Shown piece by piece: positions 32,565-44,855 of a stretch of DNA of 64,000 nt. Below the pieces are notes generated by a model, which saw only the letters and a program-made list of their open reading frames with translations, did no database searches and was not told the origin of the DNA. Origin of the DNA: Kitagawia praeruptora (Eukaryota; Streptophyta; Magnoliopsida; Apiales; Apiaceae); the NCBI GenBank assembly GCA_037693485.1, contig CM075345.1, forward strand, positions 83,892,001-83,956,000. Reading direction: 5' to 3'. Made by a program: the position numbers and the translations under genes. The stretch's first letter is position 1. Each line of letters opens with the position of its first letter.

Positions 32565-33596
32565 TCAGCCACGACGGCGGGCCAAATCTAGAACCCTCCT
32601 CATAGCAAGGCGGAAAATCTCCTCTGCATCAGCCCTGGATACCATGCCATGCTCATCACTGGGTAACCGTCGCACCCTCACACGGGCCCTCAGCTCTATG
32701 CCGGTCACCTGCCTATACATATCTCTAGCTCTGGCACGCCTACCACCCAGTTGCCTCAACCGGGCCTCTCTCTCTGCGGCTAGCTCTCTGCGGGACTCTG
32801 CCAGCCTGGCCTCAGCCACGGCTACCTCAGAAGTAAGTCTGCCCACAACATAGTGGTGAAAACATGCTGGGACGTCCCCTGTCGGACCATGGGGTGGAGG
32901 GGCTAGATCTGCTGGAAGGGTAGCCTCTGCCTGCTGTGGCTCTGGGGTCAATGCCTCAAACTCATCTGACAATGGGCTCATAGGTAGTGGTGGCGGGGTA
33001 GGGGCTCTCTCATTAGAGAGGGGTGGCACATGTAGTCCGAAACTCCCTACAACATCAGCCACGGGCTCATCAACATCTCCCTCGGCACCCTCATCTACAT
33101 CCTGGCCTAAAACAGCAGCCATCACCTGCTCTGTGGTCATGTCAGTATCCTCCTCCATCACCCTAACATCATGAACAAGCTGGGCCTCCTCAGAGTCCTC
33201 CACCTCAACATCCTCAGCAACTACCTCAGTATCCTCCCCCAAAGTCCTAATCTGAGTCACAACCCAAAAGTCCTCCCCAATCTCTCTACCCTCAGGTATA
33301 AGTTGGTCCTCCTCAGGGTCCTCATCATCAACATCCTCAGCAACTAACTCAGCATCCACTACGGCCTGGACCTCCTCCTCTGACTCAACAACATCAGTAT
33401 CAGCATCAACCTGGACCTCCTCAGGGTCCTCCTCCTCTGACTCCATGACATCAGTATCAGTATCCACCTGGACCTCAGGGTCCTCCTCCTCTGACTCAAC
33501 AACATCAGTATCAGCATCTGAATCTACCATCGCCGAGCCCTCGGCGGCCTGGATCGCATCATCGTGCTGTCTCTCATACTCCTCCGGATCCGACAT
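32565..33596 (-). CDS. Ty3-B extra ORF between primer site and gag, 343 aa
   Basis: ATG at 33596 (MSDPEEYERQHDDAIQAAEG). The N-terminal half is extremely acidic with tandem units of the form DTDVVESEEEDPEVQVD (about three copies near residues 27-85), then further DPEEDQ/DSEEAQ-type units. A Pro-rich linker follows (HVPPLSNERAPTPPPLP). The last ~90 residues are helical and Arg-rich (REARLRQLGGRRARARDMYR). It is in the sense orientation, 169 nt downstream of the primer site and about 400 nt upstream of gag, with no stops. No known domain is recognised. The charge split (acidic N, basic C) would suit a nucleic-acid or histone interaction, which is speculation. Confidence 0.65.
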   Translation of the reverse strand: MSDPEEYERQHDDAIQAAEGSAMVDSDADTDVVESEEEDPEVQVDTDTDVMESEEEDPEEVQVDADTDVVESEEEVQAVVDAELVAEDVDDEDPEEDQLIPEGREIGEDFWVVTQIRTLGEDTEVVAEDVEVEDSEEAQLVHDVRVMEEDTDMTTEQVMAAVLGQDVDEGAEGDVDEPVADVVGSFGLHVPPLSNERAPTPPPLPMSPLSDEFEALTPEPQQAEATLPADLAPPPHGPTGDVPACFHHYVVGRLTSEVAVAEARLAESRRELAAEREARLRQLGGRRARARDMYRQVTGIELRARVRVRRLPSDEHGMVSRADAEEIFRLAMRRVLDLARRRG

Positions 33597-33750
33597 GTCG
33601 CTCGCCTACACAATGACGAATTATATTACTATCATGATACTTAAAAGTTCCCATAAGGGTTTTAAGTGAACTTGGCAAGAGTTCTTATTATCTTAGTGAA
33701 TTTATTATTATATAGCGTCGCATCATCTCTTGGGATTTATAACTCTCTCT

Positions 33751-33761
33751 CTCTGATACCA
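33751..33761 (-). promoter_or_regulatory. Ty3-B primer-binding site (initiator Met tRNA)
   Basis: Minus strand TGGTATCAGAG, four bases inside the 5' LTR end at 33766, complementary to the 3' end of initiator-Met tRNA. A GA repeat follows. Confidence 0.85.
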
Positions 33762-33765
33762 TTTC

Positions 33766-36700
33766 TGTAACACCCCCAGATCCGGGGTCCGGGATCGGGT
33801 CGTTACGGTCTTATTTTCCATGATTAATACTTTACTTGAGTCCACAATAAATAAATCACCTGCTGTGACCCCACAATAATAACCACTCACACACACACAC
33901 AGTTATAGTCCCAGAGATGAAATTGAAATAAGTCTTGCATTACTGGTTTACGAATAAAAGTTATTACAAGCCAAAAGGATAACATCATAAGTTTAAAAGT
34001 TTTGCCGTTGATTAATCATTATTGATACATATAAGTAAACTGGAAATCAAGGCTGCTGAGCTATGCTACCTCAGCAATGGCAGCGATGATATCAACGGGT
34101 AGCCCTGTGGGGCGGGTAACCTGCTTGCGCCGAGTGCGCCTGACGCGGGCCATGTGACCTAGCTGTTGTTGTGACATAATAAATAAGCAAGGGTGAGCAA
34201 CAGCCCACCAACAATATATAACTGTGCAGTAATATATAAGACAGTTCAAAGATATGTTTTGAAATCATATGCCATGCATTAGAGAAAATATTGCCAGTTT
34301 AATATAAAGGATGAAGTTACAAGGTAACTCAATAGATGTATATTTTGTGTAAGCATATGCTATGCCAAAATAAGCAAGATAGCATCATTTTCATAAAAAT
34401 CGGAACTTGCAGAATGATGTTGCAATTCCAGTTTGAAATACTTTTCAACTCTGCCAACTATGATGGTGTTGCAGAAAATTTCCAACATTGAGTGATGAAC
34501 TAATACGGGAGCATTGCGGCGCCAGATGCCCTGACGTTTACGGGGATCAGTCGTATGTCATGCATCTCATCAGTCGTTCTCTACATGTTGAAGGTAGCTC
34601 CGACGGATTTACTTGTCTACCGTCCTCTGGAACTCCTAAGCCAACGGTTGGGCTATTGCTGGACCGGCGCCACTCGGCCACTTACGCGTCTCCTAGTTCA
34701 TTCCACATCCATAACTTTGAAACGTAAAGTTCGTCCCCCTTTCCCCAAGTATAATACTTGTTGATAAGACTCCACAAGGTAGTCATATCTAAATGGAAAG
34801 GAAAATTTACCAATATTTCCCAAGCTGCTGCTTGTTAATGGATAATGACTTGTTCCAACATTCTTACCCCTCGAATAATGAGTGGGTACACGTAATACCA
34901 TGAATAATAGCAACCAAGTTGCGAGTGAACGAATAATTTATGACCGGGCAGTCACAAGATAAATAACATTCTTCAAGTCAGGTTCCCTTATATTCGAATC
35001 GAAGGAAGAATGGAATTACTGAGAACCTTCCTTGATAATATAATAATAATAATAGGACTCTAAAATAATTTATATAATATTCGAGGGTTGATGATACTAT
35101 GTGAATGAAACCAAGTATCTTAGAAACGAGTTAGAAGAATTAAATAAATATTCCAAGAATATTTCTTGAGTCACGGGTATTGGAAAGGTGTTGCTCGGAA
35201 TAATCTTTGAATAACTGTTCAGAATAATATTCATTGGACGAATAATGAATATTCCCATAGTATTTTATTGATGAAATAATCGTCAAACGGATATTTGAAA
35301 TAATATTCATTGAATAAATAATGAATATTCAACTTAAGAATGATACTTATTGATGAAGTATTTATCGATTGAATATTTGAGACCATATTCATTGAATAAA
35401 TAATGAATATTCGACTTAATAATAATTATCGAAGAAATGAATATCGAATGAATATTTAAAATCATGTTCAATAATAGAATTGACTTTAACTGAATGTCGA
35501 AGATAATATTTATCGAATAACTGAAGTTCGAATCAATGCTCAACTAATATTTATAAAATAAATAGAGATCGAATGAATATTCGAAATAATATTCATTTAA
35601 ATAAATAAGACTTGAATGAATATTTAAAATAATATTCATTAAATAAATAAACTCGAATGAATATTCAAACTAATATTTATCGAGTTAATAAGAATGAATG
35701 TTCTCTAATTAAATAACTTAACTGAGAGTTCGAAATAATATTCGAATATTTAATCGACTTTAGATGAATATTAAACATATAATATTCCTCGAATAAATAA
35801 ACATCTGATGAATAATCCGAATAATATTTATCAAATAATCTCAAGGAATATCCCAACAATATTCGCCAGATAACAAATGGAAAATATTTACTTAAATATT
35901 TTCCTCTGAAAATAATATCAATATATCAAGGAATATCGACTCCCGGTCTATAATCAAAGAATGAGATTCACCGCCCTTCGATTAAGGGTCTAAATAATTT
36001 CCGGCTTATAACTGATATATATCAATCTAGCTTATAAGCCAACAATAAATCAGGGAACATGTGTATCAATATGACTTTTAAAGTAGGCATGCATGCTATG
36101 GCATATGTACTGTAACAGAAACATATATATACATATACATATATATATTCACAACAACAGCCTTAAAGAAGGATTTGAAACTTGCCTGGAAATCGAGTAC
36201 GAGTAGGGGTAGTAGTAGCGTGTCCCGGGTCAGCCTGATGATCTATAATTAGCCAAGGCATTCGGGATTAATCACTTAACACCTTTCAAAAGGTTACGTA
36301 TAAACTTAACTTAAATCGAAACACGTTTTCAAGTCGTTTCGTTATACCCCTCTAATTCACTCTTATTATTGCCTTTATTACCCGACACTTGTTCGTTACT
36401 AAAGCATGACATTACACTTACATATGGTAAGTATTTAAATCGTATAAGTTTTAAAGTCGAAAGATTAGACCTCGACATTTATCGATCGTTTTCTAAGTGG
36501 TTTACCGAAGTTATAACCAAGTATACCTCTTAGGGGTACTTTCGTACTTAACCATGATTCGAACATTTTTATAAAATCGGAAAACGATCCATTTGACATG
36601 CGGTCTTCTCCCACACCTTCCTTTTTATCTCTATTATTTAATTATCATGATTCGCCACTGATTAAACAACATTAAAGGGAATCAATTTCAATTACGAACT

Positions 36701-38431
36701 TTTGATTACGGTTCCGAACCACTTTTACGAATTTAATCATAACTCCTAAACCGTAAGTCTGTTTCATGCGATCTTTATATCAAAACGAAGCTCATAACAT
36801 AATCTAGCTAATCATGGCAAAAGTCGAAGCTAAACAGTGAGTTATACCTTCTGTCAAATTCGTGTTCTTAATGTTAACGAAATTTCGGCATTACGACGGC
36901 TATAAATCGAATATGTCTAAATTCCAAACCTTCCAATAATCAAGGTATCCATCCCAAACAACATATACATGATATATCACCATGAACTGAGGCCAAGCAA
37001 TGCCTTTCCGTTTATCTAAACTATTTTTAACATTTATCAAATCTAAATCACAATCATGCTTATAATCATGCTTATAACATGAACATAATACTAACTAAGC
37101 TAGATCCATCAAGAACATGCAAAATCTCAAAGTAAAGCCTAGGGTTTCAAGTTGTTATACCTTCCTTGGAGTATGATCTAGCCTCGCTATGCTTGGTATG
37201 GTCCTTAGAAGTGCTTAAGCTTGCTAAATCAACCAAAGAAATCAAGGAAAAACAAGATTAGTTCATGAAAACACTATTCACCCTCCTCTTAAATCATTTT
37301 TTTTGAAAATGGAAAAAGAAGAGATTGAAGCTAGGATTTTGAGGAGATCATTTATATGAAATGTAAGTCTCACCATAAAAGTTTCAAGATCAACAAATGG
37401 TTGGAAGTTGAATTTTGATTTTGGAATTAAGGTATTTGCCGAATGGAGATAAAAGAGAGAGATGGATGTTCTTGCTTGGTTTATTTGCTTTACTCTCATC
37501 CAAATTGTATTATTGTGGTGTTAAGATAATATCTTGGATGATAAAGTAGCTTTATTAAAGGTATGATGCAAGGAATGATGTAATTAGGAGACAAGTGTTG
37601 ATCATTGGTTGATTTAAGGCTTAACCAAGTAGTTAGCTTGCTAAGTACTAGTTGATCTCTAATGGTTCTAGTTAGTCTTGTAACTAGAATGGTTACTAGA
37701 TATTTTCTAGTAGCTTGCACAAGACTCTTGCTCCCTCTGCTTGTTTCTTTGTCCGTTTATTGCTTAATTCGTTGATCGTTCGAGGGAATAACTCATTCGT
37801 TTCTAGTTAGGGTTTTACCGAAAACCTTCTTAATATTTATAATACTTATTCCTCATCTTTCTTAATACTTCTCGAATTTAAATTCCTTAATTCCCTTTTA
37901 TAAATCCTTAAGTATTGCAGTGTCCAGGGAAATCTCGGAGAAAATAAAAGTGCTCTTTTTCTGAATCCGATAGCTTTTACATACACTTATTTTCCTCCTG
38001 GATCACTAATACGAACTCAGAAATCCGTTCCGAATACCGGGTATAACATTATTATAATAATATTCCAAATTCCACCAAAATCACTATTCATCACTTATTT
38101 TTATTTAATTCCTATAATTAGGAAAATGAACCTGGTTCACTCTCGAGTGCTTTTTAACCTTTTTACAGAACCGCTGGACTTATAACAGATATTGATTTGG
38201 ATGACACAAGAATAATCTTACTTGAAGTAATATACTTATATTCTTAGGAGATAGATCATTCTTATCTATGCCGTCAACCAAAAGTATTCTGCATGACATA
38301 TAAATAATTGAATTCAAATCCATTCCATTCATTTAATAGGTCTTCGTTACATCGCAGTCATAACCACTATTCATTCCCACATTATTACATAATAAAAAGT
38401 TTTAATTCTACCAAAAATCTGGGTTCTTACA
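33766..38431 (-). repeat. Ty3-B 5' LTR (right copy)
   Basis: 4666 bp, same ends as the left copy. It lacks the plastid segment and has one extra AAT and one extra CA unit relative to the left LTR. A short frame of 62 codons (34061-34249, minus strand) is identical in both LTRs, but this carries no weight since the LTRs are near-identical overall. Confidence 0.95.
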
Positions 38432-38436
38432 CACGT

Positions 38437-38784
38437 CCTAGAAGCAATCCCAGTTGTGGGAGTGAAGGCCCTCCCCGACACCTCCAGCCCATCTTTGAGA
38501 CCAGAAGCACCAAACTCCGTACACACCATCTCAAACTTCAATCTCTTAGCCACCTGAAACAAGGGCTTAATCTTCTCCCTTCCAGGAGAGGAGCCACTCT
38601 GTGTACACACCCTGAGCACACCCTTCGGATTATCCTCCAAAGGATACACAGTCACAAGGTTCTCCGAAAAGGAGACCCTCTTCGGACTCCTAATCGGATT
38701 ACCCACCGGATGGCAAACTTCAGATCCTCGCGCACGGGGAGGAATCACGGTCACTAGGTTCTCCGAAAAAGAAACCTTCTTCAT
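38437..38784 (-). pseudogene. E5 ORF, N-terminal part with two KxVxF motifs
   Basis: ATG at 38784 (MKKVSFSENLVTVIPP). The motif recurs about 33 residues later as KRVSFSENLVTVYPLE. The frame continues through GRAFTPTTGIASRT and is cut by Ty3-B inside the conserved GIASRT block. The same motif starts the E2 ORF and lies near the start of the E3 ORF. The other part of the frame is at 21437-22574. Confidence 0.6.
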
Positions 38785-39031
38785 TAAACTAATAATTATA
38801 TAATAAATATATAAAGAAATATGGTGTTTGAGGTGAAAGATTAGAAGAGGAAGGTGAATTTGGGAAGGCTAAAGAGAAGATTTGATGAAGAAATGGTTTA
38901 GATTAAGGTTTGAATTTGGTGGCGGCTAGGTTTTTTAGAGAGAGGTTAGAGAGAAGTTAGAGCAAATACGACTCTCATTTTTTTTTTACTCATTCATGAG
39001 GGTATCTTGAAGGAGCACTATGGTGAGGCCC

Positions 39032-40552
39032 TGTTGGGTTACGAGGCATAAAACGCAGCGGAAAAACATAAATATAACAAAAAATTTGGAACACAAACGC
39101 AGGATCCATGTATAATATTAGACAGATTATGGTGAAACAGAATCACACCCTTAAAATATTTACTTTCACGAACTCAATGGAGATCCTAGCTTGTAATCAC
39201 CACACAGCCTTTGCGTCAAGATCTGTGTCTCTAAATCGTCCACACGAACGTCCGATCGTCCAACGATCCAAGGAGCAGGTACTAACCAAATAAAACTGCA
39301 TTCTCTCTCTCTCTAGCCTCTCTTTGATATTAGAGCAGCTAGGGTTTTTCTTAAAAACGAATTCTGATCACTCACCCTTAAAACAACACATCATTATGTA
39401 TATATAGGGCAAAGAGATTGGGCCTAACCCTAATCAGCTTGGGCTTCAACTAAACCATTCTGATTTGGGTTTTTAATGAATTAAATTCGAAATACAATTT
39501 AATTAACTATGTCCAACTCAATTAATTAATTAACCAATTTTGAATTTATAATCATTTAATTAAAAAAACGAAATCTGATTCCATAATCAATTTTGAATTT
39601 TAAAACTCCTTTTAAAACGTTCTTATTGTGTAACCCTTTAGGTTATTATTACGTTGGCAATAATTTTAATATCCAAAAATAAAATTATAAACAATGAGTG
39701 GCATCTAGTAATACATCATTGCTACCTAAGTAATAATAATAATTGGTGATCCAATTAAACCTTTCGTGATTAATGTTTCCATGTAATATAATCCCTTTAA
39801 CCAAATATTATAGATTAAACTCGAGGCATGTATTTAGTCATCCTCTTCAACATTTAATCTGGGTTTACTTGATCCATGAGTAGACTATTATAAACAAATT
39901 ATTTGAGCACGACCATGCATATTATAGTCTCACTCAATCAAGAGGCCAATAATATCTCTCCTAATTTATAGGAGGGTTAAATCCTTTATCTATCATTTAT
40001 ATTTCTCATACGACTCATGATATACCCGATGTCCACTTTTATCATCACCCGGTCAAAGGTAACTTTTAATGTAGTCAAAGTATATTAATCCTCGTATAGA
40101 AATATAATGATCTCAAGTCAAAGGATCATTACACCATTATCACTGTGAGTCTTTCTTACGACTTTATTAAACATGAAGAATCTCACTGTGGGTCTGTCCA
40201 GTACCATGTACTCCTACATGTACCTATGTATTGATTTTAGTATCTCCATACTTATAACCAATGAGATGTGGTTATCTGTCAAACAACTTACTAGTCTATT
40301 TATGTATTATTATTGTCCTATATAATAATACTCGACTAGGGACCTTTTAAGAATATGATATATTATATAATCTCAAGTTTAAGTCATGTACTTAAACTAT
40401 ACAATGCATATCATGATTCTAAGGACATTTATCATGCTAACAAATATATCGCAGTAATTAAAGTCATAATAAATACATTTATTGAATAACCAAATGACAT
40501 AAAAGTTTATTAAAAGAAACAATGTATTGCCTCTAGGGCACCTACACTAACA
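39032..40552 (-). mobile_element. Copia-type solo LTR, no target duplication
   Basis: TGTTGGGTTACGAGG...CTACACTAACA, 1521 bp. On the minus strand it begins TGTTAGTGTAGGTGCCC and ends GCTGCGTTTTATGCC then CCCAACA, wording common at plant copia LTR ends. It interrupts the E6 ORF. The flanks (GGCCC on the left, ATTAA on the right) do not match, so it probably arose by recombination between different copies or with a flanking deletion. Confidence 0.65.
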
Positions 40553-40553
40553 A

Positions 40554-42620
40554 TTAACAGATCTGAGTGGAGTTGCAGGTGATGAGCTCGTCGTTCATGG
40601 TAGCTCTGTTTATGGATTATGGGTCATTGTTACTTGCGAATACTACTTATCAGTATTCGGAGTGAATGGTACTAATTTTAGGAGCTTTTTTAAATGTGAT
40701 ATGATGGGTTGGATTGTCGTTATGAGTCCGTGTTTGTCAAGTTCAGCCTGCAACCTGTTTGATGAAATGACGCTAAGGCACTGTTTGTTAATGGAGGACT
40801 GGTTTATGGGGACTCGTATGTTTATGAAGATGAAATCGATGGATAGGATATACTTAACTACTATCTATCTGGATGAACACTGTTGTAGTGTAATGAGTGG
40901 ATTCTTGAATATACAAATGGGTGATACCGTTTTTGGTGACATTATGTTCCTTCAGGTTATAGAGCTTAAGCGACTGGTGCCCTCGGTGAATTGCAGAGCT
41001 AGTGGAAGTATTGTGGAAAAAGATCCCACCTTTAAGGAGGGCAAGGTGTTCGATGCTTGGTCGCAATGGTCGACTATGGCCAATTTCTGGGATGTGAAAC
41101 CTTTGAAGGCATATCTAGTGTTTGTGCTAATGCCATGTTGGAATATTACTACCCTTTCGAGGAAGAAGGGGCTCTTGTTTGGTAGTTGTGATGATGATGT
41201 CTTTCGTCTAGCTTGCAAGCTAGATGGTGGTCACATCATTGGAGAAGAAGGTGTTGGTTTAATCCGCCACCATGTTGTCCTTGATATGATGCCGATGAGG
41301 TTTTGTAAGAGTTTTGATAATGACTTCAGTGTTTTGAAGATTACAGTGGTTGATGTGGCTATCATTGAGTGTGATGGGTTAGAGTGTAGATTGTATGTTC
41401 TATTGAATGAGGGCTTAGTCCAGGTGACTGAGTCAAGCGACTGCTGCTACGGGGTTCTGTTTGATATTATTACTCTGAGTCCTATGAGTTGTGTTCTTGT
41501 TGCGCTTCCATGGGCTACGCTGAGTGACACTGATAGGGGGAGGAACCGACCTTATCTCTCTCACGATGTGTATGCAAGCACAGTGACTAAGTCGAATGTC
41601 ATTGATAAGGATTTATTTGCTGCTATCAGGACTCAAATCTGGGTGATAGCAGTGGTATTTGTGGTGAAGGATAGAATGCACAAATGCAGAGTAGTGGTGC
41701 TTGCAGCAACCAAGTTTGATGTTCTGCCGCATGGGATTATTGCAGACTACGTTGAGAATTATGTTGGAAGATTCTATGTGGAGATCGTAGAAGTGGGGAC
41801 AGCTTTGTTGGATGGTCAGTTACATAGTCTTTGCTATGTGATTAATTTCTGTAGTCGATGCTACGACTGTTGTGCAGTGTTGGTAATGTCTCATTTACAT
41901 ACGCGAGAGCATACTTTAATTGAGGGGGTCAGAGTTGCTAGCTCTAACCATGAGAAGAATGATGCAAAAGGATTCATGGCTAATTTCGCTGCTAACAATC
42001 AGACTTCTGTTCCTGTCATTGATGGGGGTTTGTTGTTGATGAACAGGCCTTACTTTGCTTAAAGGCTTTTGTTGATGTATTTTGATGTTGCTGTGGGAAG
42101 GGGCTGCTTAGTCGATAATGGTGTTTTTTGGACAATTGTTTCGATGAATTCTGGAGAGAACATTGTAATGTTCTGCTACAGGAGTTGGGGTGGACTACTT
42201 AGTTTGTATTATACTTGTGTCACAGTGTTGGAGTATGAAAATGTCAGATCGTGTTGTGCGGTCAGGCGAATAGCGGGATTTGGTCAGCACATGATCATGG
42301 ATATTCAAAGGAATATGGAAGTTGGCTTGGAAGGTTACCTAAATGGATCAAAGATGTTGATGCAGGGCAGTTTACACATGAGATGCCCTGTTTGTCCACT
42401 CTGATGGCATTTGTATAATGATGATGGTTCAAAGACGGGCAGGTTATGCTTCTTGAGGTTGACGCGAGTGCTTCTGCAAGCCGGGATCACTGATATTGAT
42501 ATTGGGCAATTCAAAATGGGTTATGTTGAAGTGTTCGTGAGTGTTTTTTGGTCATCTTGGACTGAAATTGGTTTTTATATGCCTTTTGGGGAGCTGTGTG
42601 GGCTCTATTGGTGGATGTAA
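40554..42620 (+). pseudogene. E6 ORF, main part, unknown protein (two in-frame stops)
   Basis: A single frame runs from the end of the solo LTR (LTDLSGVAGDELVVHGSS) to 42620, 689 codons including two internal stops: TAA at 42060-42062 and TGA at about 42402-42404. The pieces are about 502, 113 and 71 codons. With the 21141 piece the ancestral protein would be about 735 aa, the longest of the family here. It is rich in hydrophobic residues, Cys and Asp, with no RT, EN, RNase H or CCHC motif. Persistence of one frame over 2 kb with only point stops indicates a once-coding sequence. Function unknown. Confidence 0.5.
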
Positions 42621-42688
42621 GCCTTTGTGTGCTTGGTTTTCTAATTAAACATGTATTTGGCGCAGGGTGTTTTATTTATAGACTAACT

Positions 42689-42850
42689 AGTTCGACCATG
42701 GTCTAACTTGTTTCTACATGTAGACTTGTTTAAGTTGCTTTGTTGTATTCCGGTAGGGACTAATCTTTGTTGATGATTTACTATTCGCGGGGTATGCCCC
42801 TAGAAGTGTAATCCTTCTTTTTTTGCAATACAATCAATCAATTAGCAAAA
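42689..42850 (+). other. E6 3' tail
   Basis: Terminal GGGG-TATG-CCCC hairpin at 42789-42800 and TCAATTAGC-A end. The upstream CTAG hairpin is eroded (ACTAGTTCGACCATGGTCTA), with a TCTACATGTAGA palindrome nearby. Confidence 0.6.
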
Positions 42851-42872
42851 ATAATAATAATAATAATAATAA
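42851..42872. repeat. (ATA)n microsatellite
   Basis: About seven ATA units directly after the E6 poly-A, probably grown from the tail. Confidence 0.8.
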
Positions 42873-42896
42873 ATCGACATTTTCTAGGGCGTTATA

Positions 42897-44736
42897 TCCT
42901 TCCCCCTTAATAGGATTCTGTACTCAGAATCAACAAACTTAAAACATAATGACGGTATTACTCAAACATTTATCCTTCAATTTCCATGTCACTTTTTCCA
43001 CACTAGCATTCCTTTATATCAATTCACATATCGATAGGCTCATCCTGTAGGCCTTTGAATTTCTAACATAAACCTAATCCTTTGATTTGCATGTCTCGTT
43101 ACTTCTAGATACTTATCACTCGAACGTGGCGATCCTTTTCTACCAAAAATCGGACATGACCTATTCGTAAAATGGACTATGCCCTGTACGCAACACCTCA
43201 AGTACTAACCCAATCATCCACAATAATTCGCATATATATATAACATTAAAACGAAACCTGCCTCAACTTGCAGTAAACATATAAATATTTAAATCTTTAA
43301 AACAAAATCCACGTGACTAAAATAATTGGTACAACTTCCACGCTCCTACTTATAACTATACTGCCTCAGATAAAACTTTGAGAAAAAGAATATCAAGAAA
43401 TCCCCCAATCATTCTTACTCCACTTTCAACGTACAATGTTACCCGCGAAGGGAATAACCGGAAAACTTCCATCTATCCTTAATCTCATTGTTTTACTGAC
43501 GAAACAATTTATAACTACTGACCATTTACCTTGAAACGTATATATCTTATTTACAATACAACTATCCCGAGGTCACCACCCCTCAATACCATTTAAATAA
43601 AACTTTCAATCCAATTGAGCTTCAACAACTCTAATATCCACTAATATCACTACTCAGCTTAACATATGTAAACCTAAGTATAGATCACCAATAATTAACT
43701 TATTACCTTCGAAACCCCTTTAAAACTTCACCATATTAAAGTCGCGAGAAAGTCAACTTTCAGAACACTACTCTGCATACGCTACAAACCCTTAAATTTA
43801 GACTCTACACATAATAACTCCAACATTTATCAATAACTGAATAAACGAAATAAAATACGCGTCCATCACTCATTTCCTTGAACTATTCCATTCTTCTACA
43901 ATCAATTCCTACACATTCTGATTCATCATGTCGTCTTAGTGCTTCGATATTTCCTATAATAATTCATGTTGAAATGTCACAGTATAGATCGTCTCTTTTG
44001 CAACAATCTAGGCATTCGAACCAACTTCTTAAACTCTTTTAAATTACCCTAAGCATTATTACCATATTCATCCTTTCTTTGTCCATCCAGTTGCACTGAC
44101 AATGGGACGGTTTTCAATCCCTTCGCTGACTCCTGAAAGCTTTCTCCACCTTTATACCTTCGTTTCCTAATTTGTAGGCTTGTCCACTGCTGTAGCCATA
44201 TTGGTAAAATCTGTAACAACCTTCGATAATTCCTAGCTGGTCCTTCAAAGTTTTCGATATCTGCTAGCATCTTAGGCCTTTTCCCGATTCATTACTGCTT
44301 CGTCATCACAACATTCACTTCAATCCTTTCATCATATCCTGAAAATTATACCTCCTTCAATTCCATAACCCGTATTTAGAAACCTTGGGCATGCTCTTCT
44401 TATATCCTTGAATATCTTGTGATGTCTACTGATCTTGAATCTTTTCCACTAATCACATACCTGGTAGTAAATAATTAAACGACTTTATATCTCTATCTGG
44501 TGACAAACTTAGTAATTCATCAATACCTACTTCTGAGAAAATTTTAACCACTGAAACCTGCTTCACTCCACTTGTATGCTTACTAGTATATATCCCATTG
44601 ATACGATAACCTAAAAATCTTGTTATAATAAGCTCTTAGTCTTCATGATCATTAAAACTCTTTTTTTCGCTTTTGACCTCACAACATAACTTACATATCA
44701 CTTGAGTATCATAATTCCACTTCTTGTGTTCACAAT
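42897..44736 (-). pseudogene. Ty3-A pol remnant
   Basis: Right after the LTR, the text TCCTTCCCCCTTAATAGGATTC parallels the Ty3-B tract and ORF end. At 44270-44049 (minus) a 73-codon frame reads ENFEGPARNYRRLLQ and GGESFQESAKGLKTVPLSVQ. These align with Ty3-B residues FIGLSGYYRRFVQ and CEKSFQELKKRLVTAPVLAL in the region joining RT and RNase H. The rest is shattered by stops and indels, and the distance to the LTR is several hundred bases shorter than in Ty3-B, so there are deletions. Confidence 0.5.
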
Positions 44737-44855
44737 TTGCTTGTACTATAACTCCCCGTAACCCATTATGACAAGACTATCGTTGTGGATCAATGAGAGT
44801 CGGTTTCTCTCTAAGCTCACTTTAACTTCTCTCTTCAAACCCTCTTCTAGCCGCC

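Larger units (their letters stand above)
22575..38436 (-). mobile_element. Ty3-B: young Ty3 LTR retrotransposon, Tekay/Del-like
   Basis: The element spans 22580-38431 on the minus strand with TG...CA ends and a 5-bp duplication CACGT at 22575-22579 and 38432-38436. LTRs are 4806 bp (left, 3') and 4666 bp (right, 5'). They differ by about 15 substitutions by eye, two microsatellite changes and one plastid-DNA replacement. Order from the 5' LTR: primer site, 343-aa extra ORF, gag-pol with protease, RT, RNase H and integrase, then polypurine tract. The clade call rests on gag and integrase wording and the chromodomain-like C-terminus and is not certain. Confidence 0.92.
21243..39007 (-). mobile_element. 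LINE-tailed element E5 with perfect 16-bp target duplication
   Basis: ATTCATGAGGGTATCT at 21243-21258 and 38992-39007 flanks a minus-strand element. Poly-A is the T run at 21259-21269; the 5' leader (ATGAGAGTCG and CTCT-rich run) starts near 38978. Its own sequence (about 1.85 kb) is 21259-22574 and 38437-38991; the remainder is Ty3-B inserted in its ORF with a CACGT duplication. Because E5 lies in the E6 ORF, the order E6, then E5, then Ty3-B is certain. Confidence 0.9.
20941..42850 (+). mobile_element. LINE-tailed element E6 (host of E5, Ty3-B and a solo LTR)
   Basis: The family leader (ATGAGAGTCG, CTCT-rich run, AAAACCCTAG, CAGCCGCC) starts at 20954. The 3' end is the hairpin at 42789-42800 and TCAATTAGC-A tail at about 42838-42850, followed by an ATA microsatellite. 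Own sequence, about 2.6 kb: 20941-21258, 39008-39031 and 40553-42850. No clear target duplication is seen, perhaps because the flank became an (ATA)n repeat. It sits in the Ty3-A 3' LTR. Confidence 0.75.
14591..42896 (-). repeat. Ty3-A 3' LTR, split by E4 and E6
   Basis: LTR sequence is at 14591-18200, 20177-20940 and about 42860-42896, roughly 4.4 kb in all. It starts TGTAATGCCC on the plus strand and ends GGGCGTTATA, a probable decayed GGGCGTTACA. Segments match the 5' LTR at 51411-56549 in order. It contains paired CTAGGGG hairpins at 15374-15437 and CACA-rich stretches at 17750-18120. ORFs within it are not conserved as proteins. Confidence 0.75.

Noticed and set aside
32644..33669. Plus-strand Ser-rich ORFs opposite the 343-aa ORF
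   Set aside because: They are complementary-strand shadows of the acidic repeats.
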